Assembly (NCBI RefSeq): GCF_040219215.1
Contig: NZ_JAVJSX010000044.1
Coordinates: forward strand, 124,001-188,000
Length of the DNA: 64,000 nt
Reading direction: 5' to 3'
Source of the DNA: Thalassobaculum_A sp040219215
GTDB taxonomy: Bacteria; Pseudomonadota; Alphaproteobacteria; Thalassobaculales; Thalassobaculaceae
Of this stretch, positions 35,065 through 42,975 are shown piece by piece. A program made the translations under genes and the position numbers. A model generated the notes under the pieces. That model saw only the letters and a program-made list of their open reading frames with translations. It made no database searches and was not told where the DNA came from. The stretch's first letter is position 1. Every line of letters begins with the position of its first letter.

Positions 35065-37029
35065 ATGGTTCGGCATTCCAGGGCCGTGGTTGTCGTAGTA
35101 GGAAGCATTGCGGCGTCGACCTCGGTTGGGCACGCGGCGCTGCCGGACTACGCGGACCTTTCCCTCGAGCAGTTGATGAAGATCGAGGTGACCTCGGCGG
35201 CCAAGCGACCGGAGTCGATCCTCAACACCCCTGCCGCGGTGTTCGTCCTGACCAACGAGGACATCCGGCGGATGGGAGCCCGGTCGGTGCCCGAGGCACT
35301 GCGGATGGTGCCGGGCCTGAATGTTGCCCAGATCACCGCCAGCACCTGGGCAATCTCGGCCCGCGGCTTCAACGGCAGGTTCGCGAACAAGCTGCTGGTG
35401 CTGGTCGATGGCCGGACGGTCTACACGCCCCTGTTCTCCGGGGTGTACTGGGACCGCCAGGACACCGTCCTGGAGGATATCGAGCGGATCGAGGTGATCC
35501 GTGGTCCGGGCGCGGCGCTGTGGGGCGCCAATGCCGTCAACGGCGTGATCAACATCATCACCAAGAATGCGCGAGACACCCAGGGTGGGTATGCGCAGGC
35601 CGGTGCCGGGTCCGACGATCAGGCGCGCGGCGAGGTCCGTTACGGTGGAACGCTGGGTGAATACGGTCATTACCGGGTCTTCGGGAAGACCTTTACCGAG
35701 GGCAACCGGCCCGAGGCGAGCGGTGCCGACGGCGCCGATGACTGGCGGTCGGGCAGGGCGGGCTTTCGCGCTGACCTGACCGACAAGTCGGGCGATACTT
35801 GGCACTTCCAGGGCGGTTCGTTCGCGAGCGTCGTCGGCGACGCGTACTCATCGCCGTCCCTGTCTGCGCCATACAACCAGCGTCTCGCCACCGATTCAGA
35901 TGCATCCGGCAGCTATCTGCTGGGGAGCTGGGGCCGCGATCTGGCGGCCAGCAACCGGCTTGAGGTTCGCGCCTTCTATCAGCAGGAGTCGTTCAGCGAC
36001 CCGCGGATCTCCGAGGATCGAAGCACCGTTGATGTGGAGGCATCGCACCGGTTTCTGATCGGCGACCGGCATAATTTCGTCTGGGGCGTGGGTGGGCGAT
36101 ACAGCCAGGACGACATTCAGGATGGCTTCCAGTTCGGGTTCGAGCCCGACAGCGACGAACAGTACCTGGTAAACGCATTCGCCCAGGATACGATCGCCCT
36201 GTGGGACGGTGCCGTTGAACTGACGCTCGGAACCAAGCTCGAATACAACAACTACACCGGCGTCGAAGTTCAGCCGAACGCGCGGGCGCTTTGGCATATC
36301 GATGAGCGCAACTCTGTTTGGACGGCGGCATCCCGCGCTGTTCGAACACCGTCGCGCGCGGAGAACGACATCACGGCGTCTCCGCTGGTGATTCCACCTT
36401 CAGCCGCAACCGGTGGGCTTCCGACGGTCGTCCAGTACAATGGTAGGCGCACCCTCGTATCGGAGGAACTGCTGGCCCTTGAGGCCGGGTACCGGTGGCA
36501 GACCAGCGACTATCTGTCGTTCGACCTTGCGACTTTCTACAATTTCTACGACCGCTTGGTCTCGGCATCCACGGGTACATCCTATGTCACAACGACGAAC
36601 GGAACTCCGCACATCGTCGTGCCGCTCAACACCAATAACAACGGCGAAGCCGACGTGTATGGCTTCGAGCTGGTCGGCAACTGGCAGCCCAGGAACGATT
36701 TGAGGCTGCAGGGATGGTACGCGTTTGCCAAGAGCGACGATGATTCTCAGAATCAGGTCGGACTACGCTCACTCTACAACGTGACCCCTACCGTCACGCT
36801 GGACGCGACCGCGCGCTATGTCAGCGAGATCGAGAGTGCCGACATCGATGCCTATGCCGAGCTCGGCGTCCGATTGGCATGGCGCCCCGTACCGAACGTG
36901 GAACTGGCGATCGTCGGCCAGAACGTGCTGCACGACGAACGGCTGGAGTTCAACAGCGATCCGCTGGCCGGAAGCCAGGCGACAAAGGTTGAACGCTCGA
37001 TCTTCGGGTCTGTGAGCCTGAAGTTCTGA
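35065..37029 (+). CDS. TonB-dependent outer-membrane receptor
   Basis: 654-residue outer-membrane receptor with plug and 22-strand barrel. Signal peptide to about residue 27 (ending GHAALP), a TonB-box-like LSLEQLMKIEVTSAAKRPESI, plug segments NTPAAVFVLTNEDIRRMGA, IEVIRGPGAALWGANAVNGVINIIT, and a C-terminal aromatic (SVSLKF) needed for BAM recognition. The LMKIEVTSA start is typical of receptors paired with YfiR/histidine kinase genes. ATG 35065 follows GGAGGGG by six bases. First gene of a three-gene operon with a YfiR-like gene and a kinase two bases and one base away. The ligand is unknown, and a purely sensory role is possible. Confidence 0.9.
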   Translation: MVRHSRAVVVVVGSIAASTSVGHAALPDYADLSLEQLMKIEVTSAAKRPESILNTPAAVFVLTNEDIRRMGARSVPEALRMVPGLNVAQITASTWAISARGFNGRFANKLLVLVDGRTVYTPLFSGVYWDRQDTVLEDIERIEVIRGPGAALWGANAVNGVINIITKNARDTQGGYAQAGAGSDDQARGEVRYGGTLGEYGHYRVFGKTFTEGNRPEASGADGADDWRSGRAGFRADLTDKSGDTWHFQGGSFASVVGDAYSSPSLSAPYNQRLATDSDASGSYLLGSWGRDLAASNRLEVRAFYQQESFSDPRISEDRSTVDVEASHRFLIGDRHNFVWGVGGRYSQDDIQDGFQFGFEPDSDEQYLVNAFAQDTIALWDGAVELTLGTKLEYNNYTGVEVQPNARALWHIDERNSVWTAASRAVRTPSRAENDITASPLVIPPSAATGGLPTVVQYNGRRTLVSEELLALEAGYRWQTSDYLSFDLATFYNFYDRLVSASTGTSYVTTTNGTPHIVVPLNTNNNGEADVYGFELVGNWQPRNDLRLQGWYAFAKSDDDSQNQVGLRSLYNVTPTVTLDATARYVSEIESADIDAYAELGVRLAWRPVPNVELAIVGQNVLHDERLEFNSDPLAGSQATKVERSIFGSVSLKF

Positions 37030-37031
37030 CA

Positions 37032-37640
37032 ATGATGCGCTGTTCACCAGCCAAAGCCAGATCGATGGCCGGTACGCTGCTGCGGACCTGCCACGGCATT
37101 GCCGTGATGTGCTTGGTATTGCTGGTCGGCTTTGGCAGCGCAACGGCCCACAGTCGTTCGACCGACGATTTCAAGACGGCGGCGATCAAGGTGGCGTTCG
37201 TCTATAACTTCGCCAAGTTCACGACCTGGCCGCCGGACCGGTTTCGGTCACCGTCGGAGCCAATGCGGTTTTGCGTGCAACGCGGCGATCTTGACCCTGA
37301 AGCGTTGCGCGCCTTGGAGCAGAAGCAGGTCGGCGATCGGCTGGTTCGGATTGAGACAGTGGATCCCGGCGCGGCGATTGGCACCTGTCATATTTTGTTC
37401 GCCAGCGCCTTTCAGTCCGAGCCGTCGTTAAGAGCGCTGCTGGTCGCGGCGACCTTGAATGGAGTCCTTGTAGTCTCCGACATGCCGGGATTCGCCGTTC
37501 TCGGCGGACACATCGGCTTGGTCGAGGACAGCAATCGATTGCGGTTTCAGGTGAACCTGGAGGCTGCTCTTAAAACCGGGTTGAAGTTGAGTTCGAAGTT
37601 TCTGCAACTTGCGGAGATTGTCGGGCCGGTGACGCAATAA
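37032..37640 (+). CDS. YfiR-like (DUF4154) periplasmic protein
   Basis: 202-residue periplasmic protein. Signal peptide (about 1-39) with hydrophobic core GIAVMCLVLLVGFGS, then the DUF4154 mark AAIKVAFVYNFAKFTTWPP, followed by MRFCVQRGD, a Cys pair in the domain (FCVQ and GTCHILF) and VLVVSDMPGFAVLGGHIGLVED. In Pseudomonas, YfiR binds and inhibits the sensor part of the cyclase YfiN. Here the next gene is a histidine kinase with a CHASE-type sensor instead of a cyclase. Starts two bases after the receptor stop and overlaps the kinase start by one base. Confidence 0.9.
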   Translation: MMRCSPAKARSMAGTLLRTCHGIAVMCLVLLVGFGSATAHSRSTDDFKTAAIKVAFVYNFAKFTTWPPDRFRSPSEPMRFCVQRGDLDPEALRALEQKQVGDRLVRIETVDPGAAIGTCHILFASAFQSEPSLRALLVAATLNGVLVVSDMPGFAVLGGHIGLVEDSNRLRFQVNLEAALKTGLKLSSKFLQLAEIVGPVTQ

Positions 37641-39226
37641 TGCCCAACTGGTTCTCAAATCTGTCGCTTCGCGCCAAGTTCGTGGCCGTCACCATGCTGG
37701 TGGGCATGGTCGTGACGGCGTTCGCGACGGTCAGTTTTCTGATCTATGCCAACTCGGCGACACGCTCGAACCTTGTTCGAGAGATGACTGCGCTTGCCCA
37801 GGTCCTGGCCGAGAACAGCAGCGCGGCGCTGGTGTTCAACGATCCGGCCGCTGCAGCCCAGACGCTTACGGCGCTGCGGGTCAAGACCGATGTGATCGGC
37901 GCGCGCGTGGTCATGGCGTCCGGCGACGTGTTCGCACAGTTTGGACAGATGCTGCCGGATACCGGGCCGGTTGCGACGATCGGCAGCCTGGGAGCGCAGT
38001 TCGGCGAGAACCACCTGCTGGTCAAATGGCCAATCCTGCTGGACGGAGAGAGGCTTGGTGCGGTCGAACTTCTCGTTTCGCTGGATGTCCTGCGCAACGA
38101 GCGGAACGCGCTTATTCTGATCGCTGGCGCGATCGTCGTCTTCTCCACGCTGATCGCGTTCGCTCTGTCCACGACCCTTCAAAGGGCGTTGATCCGCCCG
38201 ATCACGCACCTGGCCGGCGTGATGCATCAGGTCAGCTCGGAGAAGGCCTATTCCCACCGGGCTGAACGCGACACCAACGACGAACTCGGCGACTTGATCA
38301 CCGGCTTCAACCACATGCTCGAGCAGATCGAGACCCAGCACCGGGAACTGACGGTCTATCGCGAACAGTTGGAACGTCTGGTCGATGACCGAACCATCCA
38401 GCTCCAGGATGCTAACGTCCGGTTGCATCAAACAGTGTCTGATCTTCAGGAATCGAAGTCCGAGCTCGAGACCGCCAACCGGTTCAAGTCCGAATTCCTC
38501 GCCAACATGAGCCACGAGCTTCGAACCCCGCTGAACGCGATCATCGGGTTCTCGGACATCATGGTGAACCGACTTTTCGGCAAGCTCGGTGATGCCCGAT
38601 ATGAAGATTACGCCAAGGACATCCACTACAGCGCCAATCACCTGATCGAGATCATCGGGGACATTCTGGACACGACCCGGATCGAGTTTGGAAAGCTCGA
38701 GCTCCAGGAGTCGACGGTTTCCATCGATGGGCTCCTTGAAGATGCCTTGCGAATCATCTCGCCGTCGATACACGCCAAGTGCATCAAGCTGGAGCGGCAA
38801 GCATTACCGATGCCGGCTCCCAAGCTGCGATGCGATCCGATACGGGTGCGCCAGATCCTGATCAACCTGCTATCGAACGCGGTCAAGTTTACGGACTCAG
38901 GCGGGGTCATTTCGATCGATGTCAGGATCCGGGAGGGCCTGGAAATCACGATCACTGACACGGGCATCGGAATTGACGAGGCGGACCTCGAGCGGGTGGT
39001 GACCCCATTCGCACAGGTCGAGCACGCATTTGCCCGCAAGTATCAAGGAACGGGGCTCGGCTTGTCGCTGAGCAAGACGCTCATGGAGTGCCATCAGGGC
39101 AGGTTGACACTCAGCAGCCGCCTGGGTGAAGGCACGGCGGTGACGATCCACTTCCCGGCGTTCCGGATGATGGCGCCGGACACGGACACGGTGCAGATCG
39201 ACACGGCGATCGGCGAAACCGGTTAA
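37640..39226 (+). CDS. Sensor histidine kinase with periplasmic CHASE8-like sensor and HAMP
   Basis: Membrane kinase of 528 residues. Two helices (about 16-35 and 155-178) bracket a periplasmic sensor (ALAQVLAENSSAALVFND, the CHASE8 hallmark also seen in YfiN). A HAMP domain (179-235) and coiled coil (235-280) lead to SHELRTPLNAIIGFSD (phospho-acceptor about His292), N box LINLLSNAVKFTD, G1 ITDTGIGI and G2 YQGTGLGLSLSKTL. No output cyclase. Because DUF4154 proteins bind this sensor type, the upstream YfiR-like protein probably controls it. The partner response regulator is not in the window. Confidence 0.92.
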   Translation: MPNWFSNLSLRAKFVAVTMLVGMVVTAFATVSFLIYANSATRSNLVREMTALAQVLAENSSAALVFNDPAAAAQTLTALRVKTDVIGARVVMASGDVFAQFGQMLPDTGPVATIGSLGAQFGENHLLVKWPILLDGERLGAVELLVSLDVLRNERNALILIAGAIVVFSTLIAFALSTTLQRALIRPITHLAGVMHQVSSEKAYSHRAERDTNDELGDLITGFNHMLEQIETQHRELTVYREQLERLVDDRTIQLQDANVRLHQTVSDLQESKSELETANRFKSEFLANMSHELRTPLNAIIGFSDIMVNRLFGKLGDARYEDYAKDIHYSANHLIEIIGDILDTTRIEFGKLELQESTVSIDGLLEDALRIISPSIHAKCIKLERQALPMPAPKLRCDPIRVRQILINLLSNAVKFTDSGGVISIDVRIREGLEITITDTGIGIDEADLERVVTPFAQVEHAFARKYQGTGLGLSLSKTLMECHQGRLTLSSRLGEGTAVTIHFPAFRMMAPDTDTVQIDTAIGETG

Positions 39227-39270
39227 TCCGCAGGATCTGTGACCCCCATCTTTCCGACACCTCGGCCGGC

Positions 39271-39684
39271 TCAGCAGCGGCTGGGCTGGCTGTACTCGCG
39301 CGCTTCCAGGAAACGGGGATTGGATTGCTTGAGGCGCTCCTCGACGAGAACGCGGAGCACTTCGTAGACCGGACCGAGCAGGGCATCGTCGTAGTCCCCG
39401 TCGCGGAGTTCCCGGGCCAGATCTCCCATCAGGCTCTGCGCGCGCTGAACGGCGTCGCTGCCCGCGCGATGCACATTATCCTGACCGTAGAACTCGGCGA
39501 AGGCATCCAGGACCCGTCGGGCGGGTTCGTGGCCGGCTTCGATCTCGCGCCGTGCCATGGCGATGGCGCTGGCGACCATCAGGGCGGCGTACTTGGTCGT
39601 TCCGTCCAACGTCGGCAGAACTTCGGCGTTGAGCGTCGCTTCGGCGGCCTTCAGCAGGTCGAGACGATCCGGACGGTCGAGCAT
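39271..39684 (-). CDS. DUF6285 protein of acyl-CoA dehydrogenase clusters
   Basis: 137-residue protein with the DUF6285 pattern: ELLKAAEATLNAEVLPTLDGTTKYAALMVASA region split here as DLLKAAEATLNAEVLP and KYAALMVASAIAMARRE, then a helical C-terminal part (VLRVLVEERLKQSNPRFL). These small helical proteins are usually encoded beside an aminoglycoside-phosphotransferase-fold protein and an acyl-CoA dehydrogenase, as here. Start overlaps the stop of the phosphotransferase gene (TGATG), so it is translationally coupled. Biochemical function unknown, possibly in fatty-acid or aromatic acyl-CoA breakdown. It converges on the kinase gene. Confidence 0.85.
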   Translation of the reverse strand: MLDRPDRLDLLKAAEATLNAEVLPTLDGTTKYAALMVASAIAMARREIEAGHEPARRVLDAFAEFYGQDNVHRAGSDAVQRAQSLMGDLARELRDGDYDDALLGPVYEVLRVLVEERLKQSNPRFLEAREYSQPSRC

Positions 39685-40718
39685 CAGATGGCCTCCTCGA
39701 TGGTTCGTATCTGGGCGAGGAGGTCGTACTCCATCTCAGCCACCTTTCGGGCCGTCAGGGCGAGTTCCATCGAGAACTCGCGTCCGGACAGGTGGCGTTC
39801 ACCCTGGTGCAGGGCAATGATGGCCCAGCGGACGGTAGCGAGCACCTCCCAGTACGGGAGTTCGGCCCAGTCAAGTGTCGGTCCCGCTCCCGCCTCGTAG
39901 CCGCGTCGGAAGTCCTCTAGCTCGCCGATGCCGCCGACAGTCCGAGCATCGGACCCGAAGCGCCAGCATCGCGCGCACAGCCAGCCGATGTCCTCAAGCG
40001 GATCCGACCAGCCGGCGAACTCCCAATCGAGCACGGCTGTCACCTGTGGTCCCTCCGTCGGATCGACCATCAGATTGCCGCAGCGAAAGTCGCCGTGCCC
40101 GAGGACCGACGCCGGCCGCTCTGGCGCGTTCCGCTGCAGCCACCGGATCGCCCACTCCAGAACCGGGTAGGGGTGAGGCAAGGCATCAAGCTGTTCGAGG
40201 AACTCCATGATGCGGCGACCGGCAGGTGGGCTCAGGTCGGCGCCGAGAAACTTCAGTTCGGCCCGTGGCGGCTGAATGGCGTGGATCCGCGCCAGTTCGC
40301 GTCCGAGCCGCTCGGTGATCGCCGGCCGATACGGATCGAGTGCTGGGTCACGGGCCAGAGTGCGGGGATTGGCGGTGCCGGGGGCACGCCGCATCAGGTA
40401 GCTGGGCTTGCCGATCACGCTTCCGTCCGGATCCACGGCCAACGGTTCGGGAACCGTCACGCCGGCCGAAAAAGCGACGCTCAGCAAGGCGTGCTCCTCG
40501 GCCCGGGTCCGGCTCAGGGAAACCCCAGACGGAGCGTCGGTGCGCAGCACCAGGCCGAGGCTCCCTGCATGCGGCCCGTCGATGACCAAGGCGTCGAACG
40601 TCCAGTTCTCCTGTATCGCACCGCCAGACATCTTGGCGGGCTCGCCCAGGCGTACCTCCGATGCTTTCAGCACGGAGGCAACCCAACGACCGAGTGCCTG
40701 AACATTTTCCGGCGTCAT
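39684..40718 (-). CDS. Aminoglycoside-phosphotransferase-fold kinase (acyl-CoA dehydrogenase-associated)
   Basis: APH/choline-kinase-fold protein, 344 residues. The Brenner motif is LGHGDFRCGNLMVD (catalytic Asp in GDFR..N) and the metal site is AVLDWEFAGWSDPLEDIGW. The N-terminal strands contain SGGAIQENWTFD. Similar proteins (ACAD10/11-like) are linked to beta-oxidation, possibly phosphorylating 4-hydroxyacyl-CoA or a hydroxy acid. I chose ATG 40718 (MTPENVQALGRW). It starts two bases after the acyl-CoA dehydrogenase stop. A longer frame to 40841 would overlap that gene. Confidence 0.87.
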   Translation of the reverse strand: MTPENVQALGRWVASVLKASEVRLGEPAKMSGGAIQENWTFDALVIDGPHAGSLGLVLRTDAPSGVSLSRTRAEEHALLSVAFSAGVTVPEPLAVDPDGSVIGKPSYLMRRAPGTANPRTLARDPALDPYRPAITERLGRELARIHAIQPPRAELKFLGADLSPPAGRRIMEFLEQLDALPHPYPVLEWAIRWLQRNAPERPASVLGHGDFRCGNLMVDPTEGPQVTAVLDWEFAGWSDPLEDIGWLCARCWRFGSDARTVGGIGELEDFRRGYEAGAGPTLDWAELPYWEVLATVRWAIIALHQGERHLSGREFSMELALTARKVAEMEYDLLAQIRTIEEAI

Positions 40719-40720
40719 GC

Positions 40721-41923
40721 TCAGACACCCCAGGACCAGAAATCGTTGCGCTCCTGCTGGTAGAACCGCGAAAGCACCATCTTGTGTACCTCGGACGCGC
40801 CGTCGACCAGCCGGGCCTGACGCGCATAGCGATAGATCCACTCCAGCGGCGTGTCCTTGGAGTAGCCGCGTGCGCCGTTGATCTGGATCGCGGTGTCGAC
40901 CGCTTCGTGCAGGGTGTCGGCGACGTGGATCTTCGCCATCGACACTTCCTTGCGGGCGAAGTCGCCGGCTGCGAGCTTCCAGGCGGCCTTCATGGTCAGC
41001 AGCCGGCCGATCTCGATCTTGTAGGCGAGGTCTCCGAGCATTGTCTGGATGGTCTCGCGGTCAGACAGCCGAACGCCGAATCCCTCGCGGCGTTCGGCGT
41101 ATTCGATGGCAATCTCCATGGACCGCTTGGCCAGCCCCAGCCAGCGCATGCAGTGGGTGAGACGGGCGGTTCCGAGCCTGATCTGGGTGAGCTTCAGGCC
41201 GTCGCCGACCTCCATCAGCCGATCGCGGTCGTCGATCTCCAGGTTGTCGAACTCGATCTCGCAGTGACCGCCGTGTTCCTCGGGTCCCATGATCGGGATC
41301 CTCCGGACGATCCGCCAGCCCGGCTGGTCCTTGTGGAACATGAACGCAGTCAACCCTTTACGGGAATCGTCAGAGGTCTTGGCCATCAGGATGAAATGGG
41401 TCGCCTCCTCGGCGCCGGTGATGAACCACTTGCGGCCGTTCACCCGCCAGCGGGCGTTCCCGACCGGCTCGGCGCGGGTCAGCATCATGCTCGGGTCGGA
41501 GCCCGACCCCGGCGACGGCTCGGTCATCACGAAGGCCGAGCGAACGCTGCCGTCGACGATTGGCTGCAGCCAACGCTGCTTTTGGTCCGGTGTGCCGATC
41601 CGGTTCAGGATGTACATGTTGCCGTCATCGGGCGCAGCGCAGTTGAAGCACACCGGGCCGAAGATGGAACGGTTCATCTCCTCATAGGCCGGCGCGATGC
41701 CGACCTGATCGAAGCCTAGGCCGCCGAGTTCCTTGGGCATCTGCGGCGCCCACAAGCCTGCTGCCTTCACCTTGGCGCGCAATTCCGCCAAGCGATCGAG
41801 GCGGATGTTGTCGTGCTCGTCATAGGCGCTGCGGTCGGCCTCGATCGGAATGATGTGTTCGGCAACGAAGGCACGGACCGCGACCCGGTAGGCCTCGATG
41901 TCGGGGGCAAGATTGAAGTCCAT
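40721..41923 (-). CDS. Acyl-CoA dehydrogenase
   Basis: FAD-dependent alpha,beta-dehydrogenase of acyl-CoA thioesters, 400 residues. Marks are FVAEHIIPIE, MPKELGGLG, FVMTEPSPGSGSDPSMM (FAD/substrate loop), RWRVNGRKWFITGA, REGFGVRLSDRETIQTMLGD and the C-terminal QINGARGYSKDTPLEWIYRYAR with the FAD-binding Arg. Length and order are normal. First gene of an operon with a phosphotransferase and DUF6285, a combination known from many alpha- and betaproteobacteria. Divergent from a RidA gene. The substrate chain is unknown. ATG 41923 is used. Confidence 0.92.
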   Translation of the reverse strand: MDFNLAPDIEAYRVAVRAFVAEHIIPIEADRSAYDEHDNIRLDRLAELRAKVKAAGLWAPQMPKELGGLGFDQVGIAPAYEEMNRSIFGPVCFNCAAPDDGNMYILNRIGTPDQKQRWLQPIVDGSVRSAFVMTEPSPGSGSDPSMMLTRAEPVGNARWRVNGRKWFITGAEEATHFILMAKTSDDSRKGLTAFMFHKDQPGWRIVRRIPIMGPEEHGGHCEIEFDNLEIDDRDRLMEVGDGLKLTQIRLGTARLTHCMRWLGLAKRSMEIAIEYAERREGFGVRLSDRETIQTMLGDLAYKIEIGRLLTMKAAWKLAAGDFARKEVSMAKIHVADTLHEAVDTAIQINGARGYSKDTPLEWIYRYARQARLVDGASEVHKMVLSRFYQQERNDFWSWGV

Positions 41924-42018
41924 CGGGGCTCGCTCGGCTGGTTTCGACCGGGCTAAGATACCCGCGCTGCGCTCTCGCGCAACGCATCGAACCCCCAATG
42001 CAACAGGGATATCTTCTC

Positions 42019-42375
42019 ATGACCATCAAACGCTTCCAGACGGCGGCCCGGATGAGCCAGGCCGTGGTCCATGGCGGTACCGTCTATCTCGCCGGCCAGG
42101 TTGCCCAGGACGCTCCGGGCGCCAGCGTCGCCGAGCAGACCAAGAACATCCTGGCGCGCATCGACGCCCTGCTGGCAGAAGCCGGCAGCGACAAGTCCCA
42201 GGCGCTGTCCGCCACCATCTGGCTGAACTCGATGGACGACTTCGCCGAGATGAACGGTGTGTGGGACGCCTGGGTTTCGCCGGGCAACACCCCGGCCCGC
42301 GCCTGCGTGGAGTCGCCGAAGCTGGCGTCGCCGAAGTTCACTGTAGAGATCGGCATTATCGCGGCTGTGAAGTAA
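42019..42375 (+). CDS. RidA/YjgF-family enamine/imine deaminase
   Basis: 118-residue trimeric protein that hydrolyses reactive enamines/imines. Marks: the VYLAGQVAQD strand, the ILARIDALLAEAGSDKSQ helix and the PARACVESPKLASPKFTVEI strand, which contains the conserved Arg of the pocket followed by a Val/Glu. The ATG at 42019 has AACAGGGA nine bases upstream. An ATG at 41998 would overlap that site. Single gene divergent from the acyl-CoA dehydrogenase operon, convergent with the phosphatase. Confidence 0.9.
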   Translation: MTIKRFQTAARMSQAVVHGGTVYLAGQVAQDAPGASVAEQTKNILARIDALLAEAGSDKSQALSATIWLNSMDDFAEMNGVWDAWVSPGNTPARACVESPKLASPKFTVEIGIIAAVK

Positions 42376-42389
42376 GCACCTCGACCGGG

Positions 42390-42410
42390 GCCGCCATCGG
42401 TGACGGCGGC
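42390..42410. terminator. Candidate bidirectional terminator
   Basis: Between the converging RidA and phosphatase genes, GCCGCC (42390-42395) pairs with GGCGGC (42405-42410) around a nine-base loop. Flanking bases can extend pairing. No T-run, so weak support. Confidence 0.3.
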
Positions 42411-42435
42411 GGTCCCGCTCGAAGCGCTGCCAGCG

Positions 42436-42975
42436 TTACCCGCTGACCGAGATCTGCCGCAACCAGGCTTCCTGATCGGCGGTCTCGATGGCGCCCGGGC
42501 GGGCCGATCGGACAGCGCCGATCGCGTCGTCCGGCGCAAGACCGCCGGCGATCAGCAGGGCGGCGACGATCGTACCGCTGCGCCCGCGGCCGGCCCGGCA
42601 ATGCACCAGTACTTTTCCCCCGCCGTTGAGTCGACCGAGCAGGCAGTCCCGCAAGGCCGGCCACGCCTGGTTGAAGCGATCGTCCGGCGCGGCGAAATCG
42701 TCGATCGGAGCGTTGCGCCACGCCAATCCGGCCGTAGCAAGATGACCGGCCAGATCCGGCATGCCGAGGCTTGCTGGTTCGTCCGGCTTGGTGAGGCCTA
42801 TGACTTTGTCCGCTCCCCACGCGGCGATCGCCGACGGGTCGCCCTCACCGATCGGGACGGGGCCGAGCGCCAGTCGCCCCGGCCACGGCCCGCCGTTGAC
42901 GGCGGCGATTGGGTATCCGGTCAGGAGACATCCCGAATGAAGCGGCCGATGACGGGCGCGATGTTCTCGCGCCAC
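42436..42975 (-). CDS. Dual-specificity/tyrosine-type protein phosphatase
   Basis: Cys-dependent phosphatase, 179 residues as drawn. The P-loop is VHCRAGRGRSG (catalytic Cys126, Arg132), preceded by the likely acid in APIDDFAAP (general acid Asp). The fold and length suit a small dual-specificity phosphatase such as those acting on Tyr/Ser phosphoproteins or phosphoinositide-like substrates. The start is unclear: GTG 42975 overlaps phaZ by 55 bases. The next candidates within the phaZ stop are only CTG, although the CLLTGYPIAAV segment suggests the real N terminus may be near 42925. Coupled with phaZ. Confidence 0.82.
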   Translation of the reverse strand: MAREHRARHRPLHSGCLLTGYPIAAVNGGPWPGRLALGPVPIGEGDPSAIAAWGADKVIGLTKPDEPASLGMPDLAGHLATAGLAWRNAPIDDFAAPDDRFNQAWPALRDCLLGRLNGGGKVLVHCRAGRGRSGTIVAALLIAGGLAPDDAIGAVRSARPGAIETADQEAWLRQISVSG

